From positions 1 to 24,999 of IMG/VR virus record IMGVR_UViG_3300035698_001071: 24,999 bases of DNA; one strand, 5' to 3'. A model generated the notes under the pieces. That model worked only from the letters and a program-made list of their open reading frames with translations. It did not search any database and was not told the DNA's origin. This stretch comes from a virus. Made by a program: the position numbers and the translations under genes. This document shows, piece after piece, positions 15,288 through 24,048 of this stretch; position 1 is the stretch's first letter; every line of letters begins with the position of its first letter.

Positions 15288-18200
15288 GCACGGCGTAGAA
15301 GTACCTGAAGGGCTGAACTTAGAAGAAATCGTAGACGTTGTGTTCCCGAAGAAGATTCGCGGCGTAAACATTGTTGTCAGTATCGAAGATCAAGTCATAC
15401 CCAGCTCCAGATGGAAATCAATCAAACCCAAACAGAACGCGCTTGTAGGTATTAATGCTGTTGTAGCAGGCGGCGGCGGCGGTGGCAAGAACCCTCTAGC
15501 AATCCTGCTGACTGTTGTGGTGCTTGTCGCTGCTCCTTATCTGGCGGCAGCTTATGGTGTCGCAGGTGCTGCGGCTATTGCTGGTACAGTCGGCCCTGTT
15601 ACAGCGGGTCAGGTCGCTCTTGCGGCAGGTTTGATTAAAGTAGGGGTGGGTCTGGTCGGCGCTTTGGCGGTTTCGATGCTTTCAAGCGTCCCAAAACAAC
15701 GATCTCGCCAAAGCACGGGTAGTAGTATTAAAGAACCTACCTCGCAGTTTGTCGATGGTGCTCAGAATCGAGTGAGTCGATTTGAACCGATCCCTGTGAA
15801 TCTTGGCACGAATAGAATGATCCCGCCTCAAGCTGCTTTGCCGTACACTGAGACAAGCGGTAACAAGCAATACTCCCGCCAAATTTTTACGTATGGTTTC
15901 GGTAAGGTGAAAATCGTCGAACGTAAAATCGGTGAAACACTCCTGACTGATTTCGACGGTGTGGAAATGAATGATCGTTTATCAGCCGATCTGTCGGACG
16001 GTGTGGCTCTTTACAGTAATGACGTGAATCAGGAAGGTTTTTCGGTGGTTGTTTCCAGCACCGCAGGCGCGATCGTTCGCACCACCGCCGATGATGTTGA
16101 TGAAGCTGAAATTGACATAACCTTCGGTTCCGGTCTGACTGAGTTTAACTTATCTGGTCAAAGAGGGAATTTCACGGTGAGTTTCAATTTGCGGTATGCT
16201 ATCGCAGGTAGTGGCAACTGGTCAGGTGCCGCAGGTGCATCTCGTTCTGTTGACGCTCAGGTGATAACGGCTGATTATCCGCCCGGTCTTCACACCTCCG
16301 GGCAATTTCGTCGTGTTGGGTATAACATAATCGCTCTGAATCTAGCTACAGGCGCAGTGGCGTCCGTTGCCTACGATGAAGGGTCTGAGCCGATTCTACC
16401 CGCTGACAGTATCCGCATCGCTTCTTTCGAAACTGAAACATCAATGCCTCAGTTGAGTGCGCCTTTCAGCATCATCAATTTTGTAGATGAGCGAGCAAGT
16501 CATATACCCAGTACGATCAGCAGCTCTGCTGATTTTACATTCAGTAATAATCCCGAAGGTGGTGAAATAACGATCGCGTCCGGGACAATCACGGCTCAAA
16601 TATGGTCTACCACAGCAGCTACGGCTCAGGCGCTTCGAACCGTTCGCAGGATGGTGTTTCCTGCTCGTGGTCAATATGACATCGAGATCACCCGGATCAC
16701 CACCGATTCAGAAAATGATCGAGTAAGAGACACTGCCACACTATCAGCTATTCGCTCGATCAAACAATCCAGCCCGATCAGTCAAGCCGACATTTCAGGT
16801 ACGGCAATTCGACTGTTGGCTACAGATCAAACCAACGGCACGGTGAACAGTTACAACGGTGTTGTTTCCACGCTGGTCAAGGATTACATCCTGGCGAGTG
16901 ATGAATGGGTGGACGACGCTGTCACATCCAACCCTGCAAGCATTTACCGCAATGTCCTGCAAAGTCAGGCGTTCGTCAAAAGATTACCTGACAACCGTAT
17001 AAATTTAGAGAAGTTGGAAGAGTGGCACACGTACTGTGCCGCGAAAAATCTCACTTACGATCGAGTTGTCGATCAGCGTACTGATGTTGACACATTGCTT
17101 AATGACATCGCAGCGGCTGGTATGGCTACTCTGCATAAGATCGAAGGTATTTATAGCGTATTAATCGATAACGAGCGCGACACTTACAAAGGCATGGTTA
17201 CGCCTCGTAACTCTTGGGGTTATAGCGGAACGTTGTCATATGTTGACATACCTCATGCCCTGCGAGTGCAGTTCAGAAATGCGTCCAAAGGGTACGCCCT
17301 CGACGAGCGTATAGTGTATGCAGATGGTTATGATGAATCTACAGCTTCTTTATTCGAGCGTTTGGATTTTGAGAGTTGCACCAATGCCGATCTCGCGTGG
17401 TTCTACGGTCGAACTTATCTGGCAACTGCCTTGTTACAGCCTGAGACCCACAGCTTCAACATGGATTTCGAGAATCTAGCGTTCAATCGCGGCGACAAGA
17501 TTCTGTTCGTAAATGATTCCATTTTGGTGGGTAGTGGTCAGGGTCGGATCACTGCGCTGGTTTACGATGATGATGGTACACCAACCGAGGTTCTAGGGTT
17601 CGTGGTTGATGAAGATGTGACCATACCCAACTCTGGTCAATTCGGTGTTCGTATGCGCTACTCAGACGCTTCTGGCTTCCTGTACCACGGCTTGACCACA
17701 ACAGCAGGGACGACTGATACATTCACCTTCGCAAATCCGATACCTTACGCAGACGAACCGCCTCTTGAAAGCTTGTGCGCGTTCACTGAGTTTGGTTTAG
17801 AGCTTGACTTACTAGTTACTGAGATCACCCCTAACAAGGATCACGGCGCGAAAATAACAGCAGTCAACTACGCGCCTGAGCGATTCAACGCAGCCACAGG
17901 TACGATCCCTGCTTTTAAATCAAACATCACAGTTTCTACAGACTTCTACCGACCTGAGCCACCTCAGTTAGCTGGTGAAATTATCTCTGATGAAACAGCC
18001 ATGACCCGAAATAGTGACGGCTCTCTGATCGGTAGAATGATTATACCTTTAAACAATGTGAACGAATCATCCGTGGGTGTCGTAATCAACACTAATGTGA
18101 CAGGCGGTACAGAAACTTTCCGTCCAGATGTGCTCAGTATTTCACCCGAAGAAGTGGTTCTGACAGGTCTTCAGGACGGTAAGAGTTACGATCATCGCAT

Positions 18201-19332
18201 TATTTATCAACGCAGGCTCGGCGCTCAACTTTCATCGAGGCCTCTTGTTCTGAACGGAGTAAAGTACATCGGTGCCTCGTCTTTACCCACAGATGTTACG
18301 AACTTCAAAGTGACAGTGACAGGTGACAACCTGCTCATAGCATGGGATGCCGTCCCTGACATCGACTTTTCGAAGTACCAAGTCAGATTCTCACGTGTAT
18401 TTACAGGCGCTACTTGGGAAACTTCTCAAATTGTAGAAGACATTGTAAAAGAAACTCGTCTGACATTGCCATTCATCGGCGGCACATACCTAATCAAAGC
18501 GTTTGATCTTTTAGGTAATGAATCCGTGAATGCGACTGCTATTATAACATACGCTGAAACCCCCGCTAACGTTGTCGCAACGCTGACTGAAGATTCTGAT
18601 TTTGACGGGGTGAAAGATAACGTAATTGACACAGGTACTTCGGTTGTCCTGGCTGACACAGCAGCGGTTGGTTACTATTATTTCGATAACGATATTGATC
18701 TGACTGCTGTATACGAGTGCCAGTTGTCTGCTAGCATTGCAGCCGGTGGTGAATATACAAACGACGTGTTTGATATGAGCGATGTGTTTGCTGAAACGGA
18801 TGTTTTCGGTTCAGGCGGCGCATCAGGCGGAAACGACATCTTCAATGAATTAGATGTGTTTGCGATGGATGATGTTTTCGGCATCGCAGTAGGGTCTTGG
18901 AAAATCACGCTGGAAATTCGACTGACCGAGGATGACCCCGCCAGTTCACCGACTTGGAGTGATTGGGTCGAATTTACAGCAGGGTTCAAAACATTCCGCG
19001 CACCTCAATTCAGACTCAAGATGGAATCATTCGCCAGTAATATCACCCCTAACGTAACAACACTGCGTGTTGTAATTGATATGCCCGATCGCATCGTCCG
19101 TGGTGAAGACCTCACGGTTGGCACGTCAGGCACTACAATTACTTACTCACCAGCGTTCAAAGCAGCACCGGCAGTAGGTATTACTATACAAGACGGTGCT
19201 ACTGATGATAGAGTGGAATTCACAAGTAAAACCTCAGCAGGGTTTACTTTTAAGGTTTATAACGCTACCGCAAGTGCGTATGTGGAACGTGATTATGATT
19301 ATATTGTATCCGGTTACGGAAGGGTGATTTAG
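15244..19332 (+). CDS. central tail tip / host specificity protein (gpI-gpJ-like fusion)
   Basis: The protein has 1362 residues. Residues 1-80 look like the ubiquitin-like domain of a gpI-type tail assembly protein (VPEGLNLEEIVDVVFP). A glycine run and two hydrophobic segments follow (about 82-104 and 108-145), then a gpJ-type body starting near FEPIPVNLGTNRMIPP. An FN3-like domain lies at about 1013-1105. A hexapeptide series based on D-V/I-F (DVFDMS, DVFAET, DIFNEL, DVFAMD) lies at about 1170-1213, before the final beta domain. The tip trimer closes the tube, contacts the cell and anchors receptor-binding proteins. GAGG at 15229-15232 serves the ATG at 15244. Confidence 0.88.
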   Translation: MQNIQTSLLPFHLHRHGVEVPEGLNLEEIVDVVFPKKIRGVNIVVSIEDQVIPSSRWKSIKPKQNALVGINAVVAGGGGGGKNPLAILLTVVVLVAAPYLAAAYGVAGAAAIAGTVGPVTAGQVALAAGLIKVGVGLVGALAVSMLSSVPKQRSRQSTGSSIKEPTSQFVDGAQNRVSRFEPIPVNLGTNRMIPPQAALPYTETSGNKQYSRQIFTYGFGKVKIVERKIGETLLTDFDGVEMNDRLSADLSDGVALYSNDVNQEGFSVVVSSTAGAIVRTTADDVDEAEIDITFGSGLTEFNLSGQRGNFTVSFNLRYAIAGSGNWSGAAGASRSVDAQVITADYPPGLHTSGQFRRVGYNIIALNLATGAVASVAYDEGSEPILPADSIRIASFETETSMPQLSAPFSIINFVDERASHIPSTISSSADFTFSNNPEGGEITIASGTITAQIWSTTAATAQALRTVRRMVFPARGQYDIEITRITTDSENDRVRDTATLSAIRSIKQSSPISQADISGTAIRLLATDQTNGTVNSYNGVVSTLVKDYILASDEWVDDAVTSNPASIYRNVLQSQAFVKRLPDNRINLEKLEEWHTYCAAKNLTYDRVVDQRTDVDTLLNDIAAAGMATLHKIEGIYSVLIDNERDTYKGMVTPRNSWGYSGTLSYVDIPHALRVQFRNASKGYALDERIVYADGYDESTASLFERLDFESCTNADLAWFYGRTYLATALLQPETHSFNMDFENLAFNRGDKILFVNDSILVGSGQGRITALVYDDDGTPTEVLGFVVDEDVTIPNSGQFGVRMRYSDASGFLYHGLTTTAGTTDTFTFANPIPYADEPPLESLCAFTEFGLELDLLVTEITPNKDHGAKITAVNYAPERFNAATGTIPAFKSNITVSTDFYRPEPPQLAGEIISDETAMTRNSDGSLIGRMIIPLNNVNESSVGVVINTNVTGGTETFRPDVLSISPEEVVLTGLQDGKSYDHRIIYQRRLGAQLSSRPLVLNGVKYIGASSLPTDVTNFKVTVTGDNLLIAWDAVPDIDFSKYQVRFSRVFTGATWETSQIVEDIVKETRLTLPFIGGTYLIKAFDLLGNESVNATAIITYAETPANVVATLTEDSDFDGVKDNVIDTGTSVVLADTAAVGYYYFDNDIDLTAVYECQLSASIAAGGEYTNDVFDMSDVFAETDVFGSGGASGGNDIFNELDVFAMDDVFGIAVGSWKITLEIRLTEDDPASSPTWSDWVEFTAGFKTFRAPQFRLKMESFASNITPNVTTLRVVIDMPDRIVRGEDLTVGTSGTTITYSPAFKAAPAVGITIQDGATDDRVEFTSKTSAGFTFKVYNATASAYVERDYDYIVSGYGRVI

Positions 19333-19333
19333 A

Positions 19334-20290
19334 ATGTCTCAGAGTGGTTTTCCAGATTTAAGCAGCCCGGTGAGTGGTACTGCGTTAATAAATACATATC
19401 TCGAACCTTGGCGTGCGGCTGTACACTCGATGCATTCGGGTACAAGCCGACCGTCTTATGTTGTGGCAGGTATGGAATGGTTGGACACGACCTCAGACCC
19501 TTGGGTTAGAAAGTTCTGGGATGGGACAAACGACCTCATCGTTGGTTATTATAACTCAACCACTCACATACATACGGCAGCAGGTATCCCGTTACAGAAC
19601 TTAGTTGCTACAGTAGCACCTGTGGTGGGCGATGACAGTGCGGATGGGTACTCCGCAGGTTCTGTTTGGGCAGATGTAACTGCTGAAAAAGCGTATATTT
19701 GCTTGGATGCTACAGGCGGTGCCGCTGTCTGGAAACAAATCACTTTGACAGTTGCTGACATCGTAGGCAAGCAGACAATCTGCATACCTGCGGCAGCTAT
19801 GACACCTCGGAAAACTAACGGATGCTCTGCTCTGACATTTGTGAACGGCGCTACAGGTCAACCTGACATCGCTCATTTACTCTTTGACGGTGCTGCTGAT
19901 GAGTATGCCAGCTTCATGGTGTCGATGCCTAAGAGTTGGGACAAAGGTACGGTCACTGCTAAATTCTTCTGGCGTCGCGCTACCGGCACAGGTGCTGCTA
20001 ATGTGGTTTGGGGTATTCGCGCTCTAGGTGTAGGTGACAGCGATTCACCGGTTTCCAATCTGGGCACGGTTGCTACAGTTACGGACGACGCTGATGTAAC
20101 TCTTGTTGATTTAGCTGTGTCCGATGAAACGGCAGCGTGCACCGTGGCAGGTACTCTGGTTGATAACGATCTTGTGATGTTTGAGGTGTTGCGTAACGGA
20201 GCCAACGCCCTGGATACTTTGAACGCTGTTGACGCTCAGCTTGTAGCCGTCCAGTTATTTTATACAACGAATGCGCTGAACGATGCTTAG
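19334..20290 (+). CDS. putative tail fibre or tip-associated receptor-binding protein
   Basis: The protein has 318 residues. It follows the gpJ-like gene with one base between. Residues 1-75 end in a WRKFWDGT-like segment (WVRKFWDGTNDL) common in short tail fibres. Residues about 100-130 form a SVWADVTAEKAYICLDATGGAAVWK strip (shown partly: AYICLDATGGAAVWK). Residues about 145-315 resemble a beta-sandwich (jelly-roll) domain of many phage tail proteins, with HLLFDGAADEYASF, MPKSWDKGTVTAKFFW and VWGIRALGVGD. Binding a cell-surface sugar or protein is likely but unproven. The 3' end overlaps the next gene by 8 bases. Confidence 0.68.
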   Translation: MSQSGFPDLSSPVSGTALINTYLEPWRAAVHSMHSGTSRPSYVVAGMEWLDTTSDPWVRKFWDGTNDLIVGYYNSTTHIHTAAGIPLQNLVATVAPVVGDDSADGYSAGSVWADVTAEKAYICLDATGGAAVWKQITLTVADIVGKQTICIPAAAMTPRKTNGCSALTFVNGATGQPDIAHLLFDGAADEYASFMVSMPKSWDKGTVTAKFFWRRATGTGAANVVWGIRALGVGDSDSPVSNLGTVATVTDDADVTLVDLAVSDETAACTVAGTLVDNDLVMFEVLRNGANALDTLNAVDAQLVAVQLFYTTNALNDA

Positions 20291-21032
20291 TAATAACCAC
20301 CTCATAGGCTTCGGAGCCAACCAAGCTGACGGTGATATAAATGCCGTCAACTACGACGGTGTCGATGATTATTTGAACCGCGCTTCCGGTTTGACCGGAG
20401 GTGCCGACACAGGTGTAGGTATATTTTCAGTACGTTTCCGTCGAGATTCTCTTACAGCAGGTGGTCAAGATGATCTTTTACTGAACCTCGAGCTCGGGGG
20501 AAGTGATACGATTGAGATGGGTTTCTTCAATGATCAGAAATTCTACGTTTATTTGTCAAGCGGTGCCAATGTCTTGTATTTTCAAACAGCCGCCACATTT
20601 TCTGTAGACGGTCTCTATCACCACGTCCTTGTGAATTATGATACGAACCAAACCACAGGAAGTCGCGTGCAACAGATGCGAATTGATGGCTCCAGCGACT
20701 CTGTGAGTGTCACCAACAACGGTGTCGCGTTTACCAGCGACTTGGCAGCTGCTACACGTGTTCAAGTCGGTCGCAACAATAGCGGTGCAGGTCACTACGG
20801 AGGTGATCTTGTGGAACTTTACTACGCAGGCGGGCAATCACTTGACATTGACGTCTCAGGGAATCGAGATAAATTTGACGCAGGCACATTGGGTTCGGAC
20901 GGGTCACTACCTACCGGCGTAGCTCCTCTGGTGTTCCTGAGAAATAAAGCATCTACTGTTAACGTGAACTCAGGAAGCGGTGGTGATTTTACAATAAACA
21001 GTGCACCTACTGACGCAGAATATGTACCATAA
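20283..21032 (+). CDS. LamG / concanavalin A-like tail protein
   Basis: The protein has 249 residues. The core (about 25-190) has the LamG-like pattern: FDGVDDYL-type opening (YDGVDDYLNRASGLTGGAD), FSVRFRRDS, the strands FYVYLSS and LYFQTAATFSVDGLYHHVLVNYD, then VQVGRNNSGAGHYGGDLVELYY. This jelly-roll fold often binds carbohydrates, so a role as a second adhesin at the tail tip is reasonable. The start ATG at 20283 overlaps the previous gene and has a poor ribosome binding site, indicating translational coupling. No transmembrane segment or signal peptide is seen. Confidence 0.7.
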   Translation: MLSNNHLIGFGANQADGDINAVNYDGVDDYLNRASGLTGGADTGVGIFSVRFRRDSLTAGGQDDLLLNLELGGSDTIEMGFFNDQKFYVYLSSGANVLYFQTAATFSVDGLYHHVLVNYDTNQTTGSRVQQMRIDGSSDSVSVTNNGVAFTSDLAAATRVQVGRNNSGAGHYGGDLVELYYAGGQSLDIDVSGNRDKFDAGTLGSDGSLPTGVAPLVFLRNKASTVNVNSGSGGDFTINSAPTDAEYVP

Positions 21033-21046
21033 ATAGAGGAAATGAC

Positions 21047-21625
21047 ATGAGTACCAAATACGCCTTAATTGTCGATGACCAGATAGTCAAAGAGGTTTTC
21101 AAAGCCGAAGCACCTATCAGCGGTTACGTGGGTGGTAAATTGTCTTGGCGACCAATCGTCGTCGTGACTGCCAAGTATGACAAAGCTGTGAAAACTCACA
21201 CCGTCACACGCACGATTGAAGACACTCGTGTGGTTGACACATGGGTGGTTGCTGATCTAGCAGGCACTGTCGCAGAGGCTAATTTAATCAAGGCCCTCAA
21301 GGCTTACCGATGGTTGAAAGAATCGGGAGGGATCATCCATGCGGGTGTGGCAGTCCCCACAGACGAGGTTACTCTCAGTCGTCTTGACTCGATGTGGGCA
21401 AAAGCTAAATTCGATAGCAAATACATTGTCGAGGATTGGACTGTGGGTGATACGCCTGTAGATTTGTCCAATGCTCAAATCATAGGAATCGCAGAGGCTG
21501 TTCATGATCATTTAGCGGATTGCTTCAAGGCTCAAGGCACAGTCATCGCAGGCATTAAGGATGAGACATACTCGACAAAGAGCGCTGTTGAGGCAGCATT
21601 CGACACGGCGTTCGATGCCTTGTAG
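21047..21625 (+). CDS. DUF4376-containing tail-associated protein
   Basis: The protein has 192 residues. The N-terminal part (1-75) is a beta-rich segment with YALIVDDQIVKEVF. The C-terminal part (about 83-192) matches the DUF4376 pattern: ALKAYRWLKESGGI, VAVPTDEVTLSRLDSM, VEDWTVGD and an ending with AVEAAFDTAFDAL. Such proteins lie next to tail fibre genes and are thought to be structural or fibre-assembly factors. AGAGGAA before the ATG is a strong ribosome binding site. Confidence 0.75.
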   Translation: MSTKYALIVDDQIVKEVFKAEAPISGYVGGKLSWRPIVVVTAKYDKAVKTHTVTRTIEDTRVVDTWVVADLAGTVAEANLIKALKAYRWLKESGGIIHAGVAVPTDEVTLSRLDSMWAKAKFDSKYIVEDWTVGDTPVDLSNAQIIGIAEAVHDHLADCFKAQGTVIAGIKDETYSTKSAVEAAFDTAFDAL

Positions 21626-21845
21626 TGTTCCTAAAGCATTCGGGTTGCGTAGATGGTTTGAATCTCGATTCGGTGATTTGTGCGCTCAACATGACACTGA
21701 CTATGTGTGGAAGTTGGTGAGTAAAACACAAGCCGATTGGTTGTTCATACGCGGTGTATGGTGTCGTGGCTACAAAACAGCTGCTGTAGTGTCGTGGCTG
21801 GTCTTTCAAACACCTTGGGCATGGTGGTTGTGGATCAGAAACTAG
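21615..21845 (+). CDS. small membrane-type protein with CxxHDxxY motif
   Basis: From the ATG at 21615 the protein has 76 residues. An upstream in-frame ATG at 21561 would give 94 but overlaps the previous gene by 65 bases. C23, H26, D27 and Y30 form CAQHDTDY, the CxxHDxxY arrangement seen in phospholipase A2-like proteins and in many short phage proteins of unknown role. The C-terminal part is hydrophobic and tryptophan-rich (AAVVSWLVFQTPWAWWLWI), likely a membrane segment. The first basic helix is LRRWFESRFG. The ribosome binding site is weak, so translation may be coupled to the gene before. Possible lysis or envelope role is an inference. The stop overlaps that of the opposing gene. Confidence 0.5.
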   Translation: MPCSVPKAFGLRRWFESRFGDLCAQHDTDYVWKLVSKTQADWLFIRGVWCRGYKTAAVVSWLVFQTPWAWWLWIRN

Positions 21846-23935
21846 ACAACCAGCTTGGATGCTTCTTGTATATACCAAGCCCAGTTCACATTATTAAAGT
21901 CAAAATTTCTAACGTCGTTGCATATGCTAACGTTGTACCCTGCGCAGATCTGACTCTCGCGTATTTGATATGTGCTTTTGTTTTTAGTGCAAACGCGTTC
22001 ATCCCAAGAGCCACCGGTTTCAACCATGACCGAATCATATTGTTGTTGCGTTACTCCGTTGGCTTTTTTGAATGCGCCGATCGCTCCCATTGCTGGGGCT
22101 CTCTTCACCAAAGCACTGCCATTCACTGAAACATAATAGCGAGTACCACGCTTTTGCTGTGGTATCCCATTGTGAAGCAGTTCGTCACCACCGCGAGTCT
22201 TTACCCCGCACATGAAGTCGTAAGGGTTGGTGTTCATTCGTATGAACTGCTCGATGTCAACACCGTGAGTCATATGAGCTACAGCAGCTCGAATACTGGC
22301 ACAGTTGGATAAGTCCTTGTGCCATGCAGGAGGTTGTGAGTTCGCAATCGAACCGACATAATCCAATGGGTCAGGAGCCCAATAAGCACCTTTCAGTTTT
22401 AGCAACCCGTCCTTATCCTCGGCAATGTAATTATTTACATCTCTGATCCACATACGATTATAGTCAACATCCTCAAGGACGAGCCTTGTGATAGCCTCCC
22501 ACTCTTTGCATTGCACTGCTGCCAGATGTTCGTAACTCTTGTGAATTTGGTAGGTTATCCCGTCCGTGTTGATCTGGATGACCTGCAGAGTCGGTATATT
22601 CACCAAACGTTCCGCTAACATACACAGCATCAGCTGACCATTGATTGTGATCGTCATGGTGAAGAGCGGGTCGTAGAAAGGGCTATAAACGCTGTTACTT
22701 TTTCCGTAAACACCATTCGCAGCAAGTTTCAAAGCGTTTGCTTCAGGGCATTTCTTACCTTTCTGTTTCTGCCACATCTTGCGTTCTTTCGGTATTTCAG
22801 CATAAACATTCGTGAAAGCTTCACCTAAATGGGCAGGAGATAGATTGTTCTGAATTGCAATCGACGGGTATAGCGACGCCACATCAATGTCGCGTACAAG
22901 CCATTCGTCCGTTGAGACGACTCTGCGGCGTTCTAAACTGCCGTGGATTCCACCGACACCGAAGTGGTAGTTAACACCTCCCACAAGTGCTGTGAGACCT
23001 TTAAAAACACCCTTCGTCACGATTTTAGCGGTCTCGTCAACGTTGCCGATGTCTTCAGCCTTTAGAACTTGCTGCTTCAAATATTCATGCACTCGCTGAA
23101 ATTCAGGGTTTTGGAACTGCACGTAAGGGAATATGATGTCCTTGAATGCTATCCGATCTCTGGGTGTCTGACGCGGTTCTTTCTTTCCACTGCTTTTATC
23201 ATAACATGCGTCAAAACCGAGTCGGTCGATCACGGTTTGCTCACCGATTTTCGTATCGTTCCAGTTCATCACCTCGTCACCAAATTTCTCAACCAGTGAC
23301 TTGCGGAATTCCATTGCTCCGAGGCTATGGATCGCAAACCTCTTGGTTTCTTGAACATCATGATCACCGTAAGGTATCAGTTGTTGATCGACTTGTTGTT
23401 TAGACAGCACTGTTCCATTCTCTACAGGCATGTCTTCAACTGAATCCGTCCTCATGTTAATCTGAAGATATTTAAGGCTGGTGGCTTTAGCCATGTTGTC
23501 GAAGTGGTGAATTTTGTATAAGTCGATTTGTGGAATCTTTCGATCACTAGCCCAAATCATATGAGCGAATCGATTTTTAGTGTTGAATATCTCCTGAGAT
23601 CTTGCGTATATCTGCTCAACTGTTGCTGTTGGGTTGTTCATCAGGAAATGCAGGATAACATAATCGAATCCGAGATTGTTGAATCCTATCATCGGTATCT
23701 TGTTAAATTTCAAATACAATAAGAACTCGAACAATTGTGCTCGATCATCACGGAAATGAGAGATTTCCCACACCGCTCCTTTGTCGTTAAACAAAGGCTC
23801 CATTGCTAAAGTGAAGCAGTTTGGGAAAGTTTCTTCATCGTATACTATTGCGTTGTCGAGGTTCATAATTTTACAGGGTTTTCTATATACCCTTCCCTGG
23901 CCATAATTCTGTAATAATCGTTCAGGCAAAGCCAT
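21842..23935 (-). CDS. family B DNA polymerase with 3'-5' exonuclease
   Basis: The protein has 697 residues from the ATG at 23935 and replicates the phage genome. Exonuclease motifs are complete: Exo I D33-E35 (YDEETFPN), Exo II N86-D91 (NNLGFD), Exo III Y189-D193 (YGDHD). Polymerase motif A is DVASLYPS (351-358) and motif B is KLAANGVYG (403-411). Motif C reads NTDG (456-459) where DTD is usual, keeping the second Asp. Only about 45 residues separate motifs A and B, a compact fingers region. The alternative start at residue 24 (ATG at 23866) overlaps a small ORF stop as ATGA and lies only 9 residues before Exo I, so it is also plausible. Confidence 0.9.
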   Translation of the reverse strand: MALPERLLQNYGQGRVYRKPCKIMNLDNAIVYDEETFPNCFTLAMEPLFNDKGAVWEISHFRDDRAQLFEFLLYLKFNKIPMIGFNNLGFDYVILHFLMNNPTATVEQIYARSQEIFNTKNRFAHMIWASDRKIPQIDLYKIHHFDNMAKATSLKYLQINMRTDSVEDMPVENGTVLSKQQVDQQLIPYGDHDVQETKRFAIHSLGAMEFRKSLVEKFGDEVMNWNDTKIGEQTVIDRLGFDACYDKSSGKKEPRQTPRDRIAFKDIIFPYVQFQNPEFQRVHEYLKQQVLKAEDIGNVDETAKIVTKGVFKGLTALVGGVNYHFGVGGIHGSLERRRVVSTDEWLVRDIDVASLYPSIAIQNNLSPAHLGEAFTNVYAEIPKERKMWQKQKGKKCPEANALKLAANGVYGKSNSVYSPFYDPLFTMTITINGQLMLCMLAERLVNIPTLQVIQINTDGITYQIHKSYEHLAAVQCKEWEAITRLVLEDVDYNRMWIRDVNNYIAEDKDGLLKLKGAYWAPDPLDYVGSIANSQPPAWHKDLSNCASIRAAVAHMTHGVDIEQFIRMNTNPYDFMCGVKTRGGDELLHNGIPQQKRGTRYYVSVNGSALVKRAPAMGAIGAFKKANGVTQQQYDSVMVETGGSWDERVCTKNKSTYQIRESQICAGYNVSICNDVRNFDFNNVNWAWYIQEASKLVV

Positions 23936-24048
23936 GCAGTCGCGTTGTGCGAGGGAAATTCCACAACAAGTTGAGTCGTCAGGGAAAGAATTAAACCCGT
24001 CCCTGTGCTCACTAACGACTCAACTAAAGAACCGCGCTTACTTTGCAT
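23863..24048 (-). CDS. small hydrophobic protein overlapping the polymerase start
   Basis: The ORF gives 61 residues from the ATG at 24048, or 69 from 24072. The ATG at 24048 overlaps the kinase gene end by 11 bases, and the stop overlaps the alternative polymerase ATG as ATGA, both typical of phage operons. The first half (QSKRGSLVESLVSTGTGLIL then SLTTQLVV) resembles a family of small phage membrane proteins (DUF7220-like) that normally continue with two further segments. The second half here diverges (YRIMAREGYIENPVKL), so this may be a truncated relative or a chance overlap with the polymerase reading frame. Confidence 0.45.
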   Translation of the reverse strand: MQSKRGSLVESLVSTGTGLILSLTTQLVVEFPSHNATAWLCLNDYYRIMAREGYIENPVKL

